Source: Vondammii sp040505895 (lineage in GTDB: Bacteria > Pseudomonadota > Gammaproteobacteria > Chromatiales > Chromatiaceae). Taken from it: DNA of 64,000 nucleotides. Shown here piece after piece: positions 8,027 to 16,963 of the stretch; position 1 is the first letter of the stretch, and every line of letters begins with the position of its first letter. The stretch lies in assembly GCA_040505895.1 (NCBI GenBank), contig JBEVXU010000005.1, positions 40,171-104,170 on the forward strand, in the 5' to 3' direction. A model generated the notes under the pieces. That model saw only the letters and a list, made by a program, of their open reading frames with translations, was not told the DNA's origin and made no database searches. Both the position numbers and the translations under genes were made by a program.

Positions 8027-11000
8027 ATGAAACGGACCGGCAAACACGCTATCGGCCTTGCCGGTTGGTCTATCCGCCACCCCATCGGCGTGGTGATGAT
8101 CACCCTCGCCGTGATGGTGCTCGGCGTATTTGCCCTGGAACGCCTCAATATCGACCTGCTACCCCACATCATCTACCCCGATGTGCGGGTACGAATCATG
8201 GATCCCGGCGTACCGGCGACTATCATGGAGGACGAGATCACCCGTCAGCTTGAAGAGCAGCTGGCGGTCACCGAAGATGCGATCCACATCGAGTCTCAAA
8301 CCACCGAGGGGCGTAGCGCCGTCTCTCTCTCCTTCGAATACGGCAAGAATATCGATCTTGCATTGCGTGATGCCAGCACCCGACTCGACCGCGCCAAACG
8401 TTTTCTCCCCGACAGTATTGAACCGGCGGTCATCTACAAACGCGATCCTTCACAAATCCCCGTTGCCGAGTATGTCGTCAGCTCCACCCTGCGCGATCCG
8501 GTAGAGCTGCGCGGCTGGGTCGATTACAACCTGGGTAAATGGCTGCTCAATCTGCCTGGCGTGGCCGCCGCTGAAGTTGGTGGCGGCCTGCTGCGAGAGA
8601 TCCAGGTGGAGGTCGATCAGGAGCGGCTGGCTGGGCTGGGACTTGATCTGCTGGACATTGCAACCGCCCTGGAGAGCGGCAATATCGAGACACCCGGTGG
8701 CCGCCTGCTGATGTCTCAGGGTGAGATCAGCAGCCGTACCGCCGGCCGCTTTGGCGACCTCAACGAGCTGATCAATCTGCCTATTCCTGTCAGCTCCGAG
8801 AGCGGCCTCTCCCGCACTCTCCACCTCAGCGAAGTGGCGGAGATTATCGACGGCTCCCAGGAGGAGCGGCTGCGTATCCGCCTCAACGATCTCCCCGGCA
8901 TAAAGCTCTCGATTCAGAAACAGCCCCAAGCCAACACCGTCGGTGTGGTCGACCGGGTCACCCAACAGTTAGACGAGTTTAAACAGCAGGGCCTGATCCC
9001 GGATGACATCGAGATACACCCGGTGACAGATCAGGCAAGCTACGTCCGCCGCTCCCTCAACAACGCAACTACCGCCGCTGTCAGTGGAGCGGTCCTGGCG
9101 ATGTTGGTGGTCTACATATTCCTCGGCAGTCTGCGCCGTACCCTGGTGATTGGCAGTGCCATCCCCATCGCCATTCTGGTCACCTTCATCATGATGTCGA
9201 TCGGCGGACTGAGCCTCAATATCATGACCCTCGGCGGTCTCGCCCTGGGTGTAGGTATGCTGGTGGACAGCACCATAGTTATGCTGGAGAACATCTACCG
9301 TCACCAACGGCAGGGGGAGTCGGGCAGCGACAGTTCGATTCATGCCGCCAACGAGGTCAATAGTGCCATTATCGCCTCCACCTCCACCAATCTGGCGGCG
9401 GTACTGCCCTTTCTCTTTATTACCGGCTTGGTGGGCCTGCTGTTCCGTGAGCTGATCTTCACCATTTCAGCCGCCATCTTCGCCGCTATGCTGGTGGCCT
9501 TGACCCTGGTGCCGGCCCTCAGCGGCCGCATCCCCGTCGGGCGTGAGGGGCTGCTGCGACGTGGTATCAACCGGCTGATGGAGATGCTGCAGAACGGCTA
9601 CGCCTGGTTGCTGGGGCACCTGCTCAAACTGCCACTGATTTTCCTCACACTAACCCTCTTCATCGGCGGGCTGACAGCCACTGCCCCCTCCTTTTTTAGC
9701 GGTAGCCAAATCTTTCTGCCGAACCTCGACGAGGGACAGATCAGTATCCGTATCACTGCCGACCGTGGCATCAATGTCGCCGAGATGAATACCCTAACCG
9801 AGCGGGTGGAAAAGATCATCGCCACTCAACCGGAAGTGGAGAGCATCTTTACCATCGTCGGTGGCAATGTCTTCGGCCGTTCCCAGCATGAGGCCGCTAA
9901 CCGCAGCAGCATCAAGGTGCTGCTAAAACCCCGCGACCAACGCATGGGCATTAGCAGCCAGGATTGGATCAAACGGGTACAGAAAGAGGTGAACAAGGCG
10001 CAGTTGGCGGGGGCCCGCATCCGTATCAGGAGTATCGGCATCCGTGGCATCCGTTTTAACCGTAGTGATGACGACTTTGCCATCCGTATCAAGGGGGCGG
10101 ATCTGGCGGTACTGGAGCGACTGGCCGATGAGACAAAAGATCGTCTGGTCGGCATCGAGGGACTACGCGGTCTCTATCACAGCGCCGAGGGCAAAAATCT
10201 GGAGCTGTCGATCAAAGTCGACCGCAACCGCGCTGCCGGTTATGGACTGAGTGTTGAGGATGTCGGAAAGGCGGTAAGATTTGCCCTCCAGGGAAGCCGT
10301 GTAACCGATTTTATCAGTGGTGACCGCTCCATCGATATACTGCTGCGCCTAAAGCGGGATGAGCTGCGAAGCCCGGCGGATATAGAGCAGATTCTGCTCT
10401 TCAGTAACAGCAAGCCACGGGTGCCGGTACGCCTCTCCGACCTGGCAAAAGTAGAGATCATCCCGACACCGGATTCCATTCAGCGTGACCGCCAACAGCG
10501 CTTCGTCGAGATCGGCGCCTCCCTCACCGGTGACAAAACCCTCTCCGAGGTGATCGCCGCCGCCGATATCGCCCTGCAGGATATGGAGATACCCCGGGGC
10601 TATAACCGTTACGATGCCGGCAATCTCGAGACACTAAAAGAGGGCAAAAACCTCAGTCGACAGCTGCTTGGGTTGGCGCTGTTCCTGGTTTTTGTGGTGA
10701 TGGCGGTACAGTACGAATCCCTGCGCAATCCACTGGTGATCATTCTCAGTGTCCCTTTCGCCGTTATCGGCGTCACCATTGGCCTGGAGGTGACACAACT
10801 ACCCCTCTCCATGCCGGTATGGCTGGGGCTGATCATGCTCGCCGGCATCGTCGTCAACAACGCCATCGTGCTAGTGGAGTATATCGAGATTAAACGGGAT
10901 GAGGGCTTGCCCCTGAGGGAAGCCATTGTTGAGGCCGCTCGGTTGCGCCTGCGCCCTATCCTTATGACTACTCTCACCACTGTCGTTGGCATGTTACCTC

Positions 11001-11158
11001 TGGCCATGGCCCTGGGTGAAGGCGCTGAGCTACTGCAGCCCCTGGCGGTTACCATCGTCTCCGGCCTACTCTTCTCGGCCATGGTGAGTCTGGTGTTGGT
11101 GCCTTCCGTCTATCGGCTATTTTCTCGCGACCACTCTCCTTCCCAACCTATTTCATAA
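8027..11158 (+). CDS. RND-family efflux permease
   Basis: At 1043 residues with about 12 membrane helices and two large periplasmic loops, this matches the usual size and layout of HAE-type RND pumps. The first helix is followed by the conserved early PGV segment. Helix 4 reads GMLVDSTIVMLENIYRH, with one Asp and Ser in place of AcrB's Asp-Asp pair. Helix 10 reads GIVVNNAIVLVEYI, and the ...RLRPILMTTLTTVVGMLPLA stretch is typical. The substrate is unknown; the single-Asp relay resembles pumps outside the classical AcrB group. It is encoded in one operon with the S24-like protein and the adaptor. Confidence 0.9.
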   Translation: MKRTGKHAIGLAGWSIRHPIGVVMITLAVMVLGVFALERLNIDLLPHIIYPDVRVRIMDPGVPATIMEDEITRQLEEQLAVTEDAIHIESQTTEGRSAVSLSFEYGKNIDLALRDASTRLDRAKRFLPDSIEPAVIYKRDPSQIPVAEYVVSSTLRDPVELRGWVDYNLGKWLLNLPGVAAAEVGGGLLREIQVEVDQERLAGLGLDLLDIATALESGNIETPGGRLLMSQGEISSRTAGRFGDLNELINLPIPVSSESGLSRTLHLSEVAEIIDGSQEERLRIRLNDLPGIKLSIQKQPQANTVGVVDRVTQQLDEFKQQGLIPDDIEIHPVTDQASYVRRSLNNATTAAVSGAVLAMLVVYIFLGSLRRTLVIGSAIPIAILVTFIMMSIGGLSLNIMTLGGLALGVGMLVDSTIVMLENIYRHQRQGESGSDSSIHAANEVNSAIIASTSTNLAAVLPFLFITGLVGLLFRELIFTISAAIFAAMLVALTLVPALSGRIPVGREGLLRRGINRLMEMLQNGYAWLLGHLLKLPLIFLTLTLFIGGLTATAPSFFSGSQIFLPNLDEGQISIRITADRGINVAEMNTLTERVEKIIATQPEVESIFTIVGGNVFGRSQHEAANRSSIKVLLKPRDQRMGISSQDWIKRVQKEVNKAQLAGARIRIRSIGIRGIRFNRSDDDFAIRIKGADLAVLERLADETKDRLVGIEGLRGLYHSAEGKNLELSIKVDRNRAAGYGLSVEDVGKAVRFALQGSRVTDFISGDRSIDILLRLKRDELRSPADIEQILLFSNSKPRVPVRLSDLAKVEIIPTPDSIQRDRQQRFVEIGASLTGDKTLSEVIAAADIALQDMEIPRGYNRYDAGNLETLKEGKNLSRQLLGLALFLVFVVMAVQYESLRNPLVIILSVPFAVIGVTIGLEVTQLPLSMPVWLGLIMLAGIVVNNAIVLVEYIEIKRDEGLPLREAIVEAARLRLRPILMTTLTTVVGMLPLAMALGEGAELLQPLAVTIVSGLLFSAMVSLVLVPSVYRLFSRDHSPSQPIS

Positions 11159-11312
11159 CAATCGCTCACCGCATCACATTAGATAACGCACTCTGTGAAC
11201 AAAGTCCTGCGATATTGCTTCAGTGCTCACATTCTGAACAACCAGCACACTTACTGGCAATAGTTTTGGTCTATGATTTGATTACCGATTAACTGATCCA
11301 CGGCATACTTTG

Positions 11313-12077
11313 ATGAACCCGAAAGGTTGGGCAATTATCACATCAGCCTGGCTGCTACTAGCACCGGCCCCGGCATATACCGGCGATCAGACGGGATCGA
11401 GCCGGTCCACCGATATGAGCGGCGACCTGTTGCGCTCTTCCGATATGCCAACCTGGCTGCGCCGCACCCATATCAATTTCGACTTCAACTCCCAGCAGGA
11501 TGAGCCCATCCTCTGGTTCCAGCCAATCTACACAAAGGATCGAGACAGCTTCTTCTTTCAGGGGCAGTTAAGTTACAGCAGCGATGAGAACTTGAATCTC
11601 GGCCTGGGTTACCGCCACCTGATACCGGGCAAACGCTGGTTGCTGGGTGCAAACGCCTGGTATGACCGTAGTTTTGATTTTGATCAGGAACATGTTGGTC
11701 TTGGAGTTGAGGCGATTGGCGAACATGTCACGCTGCGTAGTAACTACTACAGCGCCATCAGCGGCTGGAAAGCGGCCTCTTCACCCCTAAACAGCTCCTC
11801 CAGCGAGAATATACTTAATGGCTGGAATGTGGAACTGGAAGCCCCTCTACCCTACGTACCCAGTGCACGACTCAGTTTCAGGAGTTTTGAGTGGAGCAAT
11901 GAAAACAGTACCGATACAGGCGGTCACAGCCTGGGAGTACGAATGAATCCGAGCAACAACCTTGAATTCGAACTGGGTGTGACCGATGACAGCACCAGCT
12001 CCACCGAAGCCTTTACCCGCTTCATTTGGCATTTCGGGCAATCCAGCACATCGGCTACACCTCGGTGGAAAAATTAG
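11313..12077 (+). CDS. Inverse-autotransporter beta-barrel protein without passenger
   Basis: This protein of about 254 residues has a signal peptide (cleavage near residue 24) followed by a domain resembling the intimin/invasin inverse-autotransporter barrel. Typical pieces are FFFQGQLSYSS, LNLGLGYRHL, GANAWYDRSF, HVGLGVEAIGE, LRSNYYSAISGW and a terminal strand ending in TRFIWHF. It stops about 13 residues after the last strand, where intimins would continue into adhesin repeats, so only the outer-membrane barrel remains. I used the ATG at 11313 rather than the TTG just before it. It may act as a pore or an anchor, or be a remnant that lost its passenger. Confidence 0.75.
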   Translation: MNPKGWAIITSAWLLLAPAPAYTGDQTGSSRSTDMSGDLLRSSDMPTWLRRTHINFDFNSQQDEPILWFQPIYTKDRDSFFFQGQLSYSSDENLNLGLGYRHLIPGKRWLLGANAWYDRSFDFDQEHVGLGVEAIGEHVTLRSNYYSAISGWKAASSPLNSSSSENILNGWNVELEAPLPYVPSARLSFRSFEWSNENSTDTGGHSLGVRMNPSNNLEFELGVTDDSTSSTEAFTRFIWHFGQSSTSATPRWKN

Positions 12078-12154
12078 GCCAAAGAGCACCATCTAAAAAT
12101 AGAAAGTAAAGGTCTTCATTTTTCTGCTAGTCTTGGTAGATCGGCAGTGGGAGG

Positions 12155-15100
12155 ATGGTTGCCCGCCATGCCCGGATAACTATAGCGTTCCGGAATTTGA
12201 AGGAAGCAATAACCGGGACAGGTATAAACAGATTGTCGAATCTCTTTGTCCTTACCGATAAAACATTAAAAGATCTCCTGCGCCTCTTCTCACTGCTGCT
12301 CTACGGCTTTGCAGTCACCCCATTGACCTGTTTCGATGCCGCCGCACAAAACGCCATGGAGCCGTCTGCGTCCACACAATCATCCGTTAGGCTACAGCTT
12401 AAATGGCGTCATGCATTCCAGTTTGCCGGTTACTACGCCGCGCATGAGAAAGGCTACTTTCGTGAAAAAGGGCTAGATGTCACTATCCTTGAGCACAAAG
12501 GTAAAGCCTCCCCAATAGAGGTCATGCTTAAGGGCGGCGCAGATTATGCCGTCAGTGGCTCCGATGTGGTGATTGAGCGTGCCAAGGGTAGACCTGTGGT
12601 GGCTTTGGCCACCATCTTCCAGCACAGTGCCTACGCATTTCTTGTGTCCAAAGCATCTGGAATCGAACGTGCGGAAGACCTTGCCGGCCGCCGGGTCATG
12701 ATCGGTTCAGGCGTCCAGGACGCCGCACTACAGGCACTATTGCGGCGTGCCGGCGTAGACGATGAAGACCTGATCCGGCTACAAACCAGTTTTGATATTC
12801 AATCCCTGATAAAAGGGGACACCGACGCTTTCAACGCCTATATCACTGATCAGGCATACCTACTGCAGAAGGCGGGGGTACAGTTCAACCACCTACTTCC
12901 AAAACACCATGGTGTTGATTTCTATGGTGACACGCTTGTCACTACAGAGAAGGAGATACGTGAGCATCCTGAAAGGGTTAAAGCGTTCAGAGAGGCCAGC
13001 CTAAAGGGCTGGGAGTATGCGCTTAAACATCCCAACGAGCTGATTAACCTGATCAGCGGCCGATACAATACCCAGAAGATGAGCTGGGAGCATCTCAGCT
13101 ATGAAGCGAGAACCTCTCAGGAGTTGATTCAGCCGCTTCTTGTGCCTATCGGATTTATGCACCCGGACCGATGGCTGCACATCAAGGAGATATTTGAGGA
13201 GCTGGGCTTTATCCCTCCGAACAGCTCCATCGCCGGGCTGATCTATGAAGAGAAGTATGAGCCGGCTCCAAGATGGGCACTCTGGATAGAGAAAAACTGG
13301 CTGGTTTTTGCCGCTGGTACCGTGATGCTGTGTATCGCCATCCTACTGCTGATCCTGCTACAGATGCAGCGTGTAATCACACAAAAAACATTCGATCTGG
13401 AGGAGAGTAAACAGAGGTACCGTACTGTTTTTGATGCCGCTCCCGAGGGAATATGGCTGATTGACAGAGATAGAAAAACCCTAAGAATCAATGAGTGTTT
13501 AAGCCGAATTCTCGGTTATAGCGAGAGCGAGATGCTCGGAAAAACACCGATGGATTTTGCCGACCAGGAGAATCGAGCCATTTTTCTGGAGCAGACGGCA
13601 AAAATATCGACTACAGAGCGCCGTTCGTACGAAATCGCGCTCAAGCATAAAGATGGCCACAATATTGCCACCTATTTCAGTGCAGTAACACTCCATAACC
13701 CTGATAACTCGGTGATGTCGGCTCTGGCATTTGTGCGGGATATCACCGAAAGAAAGGCGATTGAGATAAAGCTCCGTGAGAGTGAGAAACACCTGCGCAC
13801 TCTGATTGATGCTGAGCCCGCATGTGTTAAGACAGTGGACAAGAGAGGGCGATTAATCAGTATGAATGCCGCCGGATTGGCCATGTTTGATGCCCAATCA
13901 ATCGATCAGATATCAAGCACACCCATCGTAGAGTTAGTGGACAAAGCTTACCGGAAAGAGTTTTCCGATTTCTCTCAACAAGTATTTGAAGGAAAACCGG
14001 GCACCCTGATTTTTAAGGCTACGGGCTTGAGCGGACGTTCCCTCTGGCTTGAAACACACGCTGTGCCCTTTCGCGACCCAGAGGGAAAAATCACTCGTCT
14101 TCTTGGCGTAACCCATGATGTAACGCAACGCATTGAGATGGAGCAGGAACTCAAGGATGAGAGTGATTTTCTGCAAAATGTGATTGACGGTATCGGTGAT
14201 TCGATCATGGTTATCGATGCCAACTATGAAGTGCAGTTGATGAATGATGCGGCTAGAGAGTCTTACGACACACATTTTTCTGCAGATGCCACCCATCCCA
14301 AATGCTTTGAGATCGCTTACCAGTTCAATGCACCCTGTTCAGGAGATGATCACCCCTGCCCATTAAAAACGGCGTTACGAACGGGCAAGCGGGCCTCTGT
14401 GATCCACGGCCACATGTACGGTGACGACGTGCCCATAAGGCTAGAGCTGGTGACATCGCCTCTGCATAGCAGTGATGGCTCTCTAAAGGGGGTAATCGAG
14501 GTTTCACGTGATATTACCGACCATCTGGAGTTGCTCGACGAGGTAAGACAGCAGAAGGATCACCTCAACCATTTAGCACACCATGACTCATTGACCAACC
14601 TGCCCAATCGCGTCCTCTTTCTTGATCGCCTGGAGCAAACCATCAGCAAATCCAGGCGCGCCCATGAGCAGGTAGCCATCTTCTTTATTGATCTCGACCA
14701 GTTTAAGCAGATCAACGATAGCTTTGGACATGCTTTCGGTGATCGGGTGCTGGAAGAGGTGGCGGTACGTTTTAATCAGTGTGTCAGGGAAAATGACACG
14801 GTAGCTCGCTTGGGAGGCGATGAATTCACCATCATCATGGATGCGCTGCATACCCCCCAACACGCCACAGCGATGGCACAAAAGCTGATCAACAGTCTGG
14901 AACACCCCTTTGTCATCGATAAACACCAATTCTATCTAACCGCGAGCATCGGTATCAGTCTGTTTCCTCAAGATGGCCGTAGTGCAGATACCCTGCTACG
15001 GAATGCCGACACAGCAATGTACAAAGCGAAGGATGAGGGGCGTAACACCTTCCAGTACTACACGGAGAATATGACGGAACAAGCATTCGAACGCATCCTC

Positions 15101-15859
15101 ATGGAGGTCAGCCTGCGTAACGCCCTCAAGAAAGACGAACTGGCAATCTATTATCAACCTCAATTCAACTCCACTAGCGGTAACTTGATCGGCATGGAAG
15201 CGTTGGTACGCTGGCAACATCCAGAACTGGGACTGGTTGTACCGGCACGTTTTATACCTTTGGCGGAAGAGACCGGGCTGATTATCCAGATCGGAGAATG
15301 GATGCTGCGCAGTGCTTGCAGGCAGATAGTGGAGTGGAAGCGACAGGGGTTTAACCCTGTCAAGGTGGCAGTCAACCTTTCAGCCAAGCAGCTTGGTAAC
15401 GAAAATTTACTCTCCAGTATTAATGAAATTCTGGAAGAGACCGGGTGCGATCCAACTTGGCTTGAACTTGAAGTAACCGAAGGCTATTTGATGAAGAAGC
15501 CAGAGCAATCAATTTACATTATGGGGGAGATCAGAGAGTTGGGAATCGATCTTGCGATTGATGATTTCGGCACCGGCTACTCATCCCTGGCTTATCTGAA
15601 ACGTTTTCCTATCACCCGACTAAAAATTGATGGCTCCTTTGTCCGTGACATACCGGATGACCCAGAAGATATGGCGATCACAAGGGCGGTAATTGCACTG
15701 GGGAAAAGTCTCAATCTGGATGTAATTGCAGAAGGTGTCGAAACCGAGAGACAGCAGGCATTTTTGGCTAACGAGGGGTGCCATCATGTACAAGGCTTTC
15801 TCTACAGCCGGCCCGTCCCGGCAATAGAGGCGAGCCATTTTTTGTCAAAGAACTCCTAA
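12155..15859 (+). CDS. NMT1-type periplasmic sensor, PAS-PAS-PAS-GGDEF-EAL
   Basis: This 1234-residue sensor combines a solute-binding-protein domain with c-di-GMP enzymes. Residues of about 78-360 resemble the NMT1/THI5/SsuA family (LKWRHAFQFAGYYAA, EKGYFREKGLDV). A membrane helix lies at about 381-404. Three PAS-like domains follow (about 415-535, 540-660, 670-795); the third is Cys-rich (C717, C728, C735). The GGDEF signature is intact (887-891) with an RxxD inhibitory site (R878-D881). The EAL domain has EAL at about 1015, NLSAKQ, EVTEGY, DDFGTGYS and AEGVETE. Both activities look possible. The start is uncertain because GGAGG directly abuts the ATG at 12155, and a later start is possible. 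Confidence 0.85.
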   Translation: MVARHARITIAFRNLKEAITGTGINRLSNLFVLTDKTLKDLLRLFSLLLYGFAVTPLTCFDAAAQNAMEPSASTQSSVRLQLKWRHAFQFAGYYAAHEKGYFREKGLDVTILEHKGKASPIEVMLKGGADYAVSGSDVVIERAKGRPVVALATIFQHSAYAFLVSKASGIERAEDLAGRRVMIGSGVQDAALQALLRRAGVDDEDLIRLQTSFDIQSLIKGDTDAFNAYITDQAYLLQKAGVQFNHLLPKHHGVDFYGDTLVTTEKEIREHPERVKAFREASLKGWEYALKHPNELINLISGRYNTQKMSWEHLSYEARTSQELIQPLLVPIGFMHPDRWLHIKEIFEELGFIPPNSSIAGLIYEEKYEPAPRWALWIEKNWLVFAAGTVMLCIAILLLILLQMQRVITQKTFDLEESKQRYRTVFDAAPEGIWLIDRDRKTLRINECLSRILGYSESEMLGKTPMDFADQENRAIFLEQTAKISTTERRSYEIALKHKDGHNIATYFSAVTLHNPDNSVMSALAFVRDITERKAIEIKLRESEKHLRTLIDAEPACVKTVDKRGRLISMNAAGLAMFDAQSIDQISSTPIVELVDKAYRKEFSDFSQQVFEGKPGTLIFKATGLSGRSLWLETHAVPFRDPEGKITRLLGVTHDVTQRIEMEQELKDESDFLQNVIDGIGDSIMVIDANYEVQLMNDAARESYDTHFSADATHPKCFEIAYQFNAPCSGDDHPCPLKTALRTGKRASVIHGHMYGDDVPIRLELVTSPLHSSDGSLKGVIEVSRDITDHLELLDEVRQQKDHLNHLAHHDSLTNLPNRVLFLDRLEQTISKSRRAHEQVAIFFIDLDQFKQINDSFGHAFGDRVLEEVAVRFNQCVRENDTVARLGGDEFTIIMDALHTPQHATAMAQKLINSLEHPFVIDKHQFYLTASIGISLFPQDGRSADTLLRNADTAMYKAKDEGRNTFQYYTENMTEQAFERILMEVSLRNALKKDELAIYYQPQFNSTSGNLIGMEALVRWQHPELGLVVPARFIPLAEETGLIIQIGEWMLRSACRQIVEWKRQGFNPVKVAVNLSAKQLGNENLLSSINEILEETGCDPTWLELEVTEGYLMKKPEQSIYIMGEIRELGIDLAIDDFGTGYSSLAYLKRFPITRLKIDGSFVRDIPDDPEDMAITRAVIALGKSLNLDVIAEGVETERQQAFLANEGCHHVQGFLYSRPVPAIEASHFLSKNS

Positions 15860-16070
15860 TGAAATGGTACTTACTTAGCCCATATTGTCGCCCACACACC
15901 TTTTATTTCGCGCAAAGACGCAAAGAGAGCTGGTATATGGTTGTATATGAATCATGGGATTAACGAAACCAATTAGGTTTAGCATAGACATTCTCGTTAG
16001 TGCCCTTGGCGTCTTTGCGCCTTTGCGCGAGAAATTAGTCTTAAGTAAGTGCCATTAGGCTCCTAATGGA
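15857..16070. repeat. Long fold-back element with CGCAAAGACGCAAAG arms
   Basis: The two ends form imperfect inverted repeats. The left arm has CCTAATG, GGTACTTACTTA and TTTCGCGCAAAGACGCAAAG. The right arm has CGTCTTTGCGCCTTTGCGCG, TTAAGTAAGTGCC and CATTAGG. The left end contains the TAA stop of the upstream PAS-GGDEF-EAL gene. I see no open frame with a binding site inside. Confidence 0.65.
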
Positions 16071-16142
16071 CTTTTTATTAAATATGTCAGAGACTTAATA
16101 ACCATCTGAACCAAACAGATTAACTCCAGTCAGGGTAGACCA

Positions 16143-16802
16143 ATGCAAGTTTCATCAAGTACGGCAGGATACAGCCCTGGCGAAGAGATCGCCCATACCA
16201 TCACCCACGGCTTGGGAGCTCTGTTGAGTATTGCCGGTTTGGCGATACTCGTGGCCTTCTCAGCACTTTATGGTGACGCCTGGCATATCACCAGCTGTAG
16301 CATCTATGGGGTAACGCTGATTCTTCTGTATACCGCTTCGACCCTCTATCACGGCATCCCCTTACCCAAGGCAAAACAGATTCTGCGTCAAATCGATCAT
16401 GCCGCCATTTTTATTCTTATTGCCGGCACCTATACCCCTTTCACGCTGGTCAATCTACGGGGGCCCTGGGGATGGACGCTGTTTGGTTTGGTCTGGGCAA
16501 TAGCGATTGCCGGCGTGGTACTGGAACTGGTCACAAAGCAGCGCTACCGCCGTCTCTCCATCGGCCTCTACCTTGGGTTGGGTTGGCTGGTGGTGATTGC
16601 TATCGAGCCAATGCTGTCGACGGTGGCTACCGGTGGCCTGGTTCTTCTACTGATTGGCGGCCTCTGCTACTCCCTGGGTGTGATTTTCTACGTATGGAAA
16701 TCACTGGCCTACCATCATGCCGTCTGGCATCTGTTTGTTTTGGCCGGCAGTACATTCCATTTCTTTGCCGTACTCTTCTATGTGATACCCAGTAGTAACT
16801 AG
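16143..16802 (+). CDS. trhA: Hemolysin III / PAQR-family membrane protein
   Basis: This 219-residue, seven-helix integral membrane protein belongs to the bacterial hemolysin III (TrhA/YqfA) branch of the PAQR family. It shows TASTLYHGIP in helix 2, QIDHAAIFILIAGTYTPF in helix 3, and HAVWHLFVLAGSTFHFFAV in helix 7. Together these give the conserved Ser/His/Asp/His metal site of the family. A role in membrane lipid homeostasis is reported for some members; hemolysis is mostly a historical name. It is transcribed alone, and its stop is followed by AGGAGCCTATCCGAG, which resembles one end of the repeat at 42183-42362. Confidence 0.88.
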   Translation: MQVSSSTAGYSPGEEIAHTITHGLGALLSIAGLAILVAFSALYGDAWHITSCSIYGVTLILLYTASTLYHGIPLPKAKQILRQIDHAAIFILIAGTYTPFTLVNLRGPWGWTLFGLVWAIAIAGVVLELVTKQRYRRLSIGLYLGLGWLVVIAIEPMLSTVATGGLVLLLIGGLCYSLGVIFYVWKSLAYHHAVWHLFVLAGSTFHFFAVLFYVIPSSN

Positions 16803-16963
16803 GAGCCTATCCGAGGCCACTATAATGATTTTATAGACTTTTCTTGGGAGGGGATTAGAACCAAGCAAGACACGTCGTCGGCGACACTTGCCCACCTACA
16901 GGTGTACTATAATTGTGGTCAGACTTTCGACTCTACTTAGGGGTAGCTCTGCGCCCGACCAAC

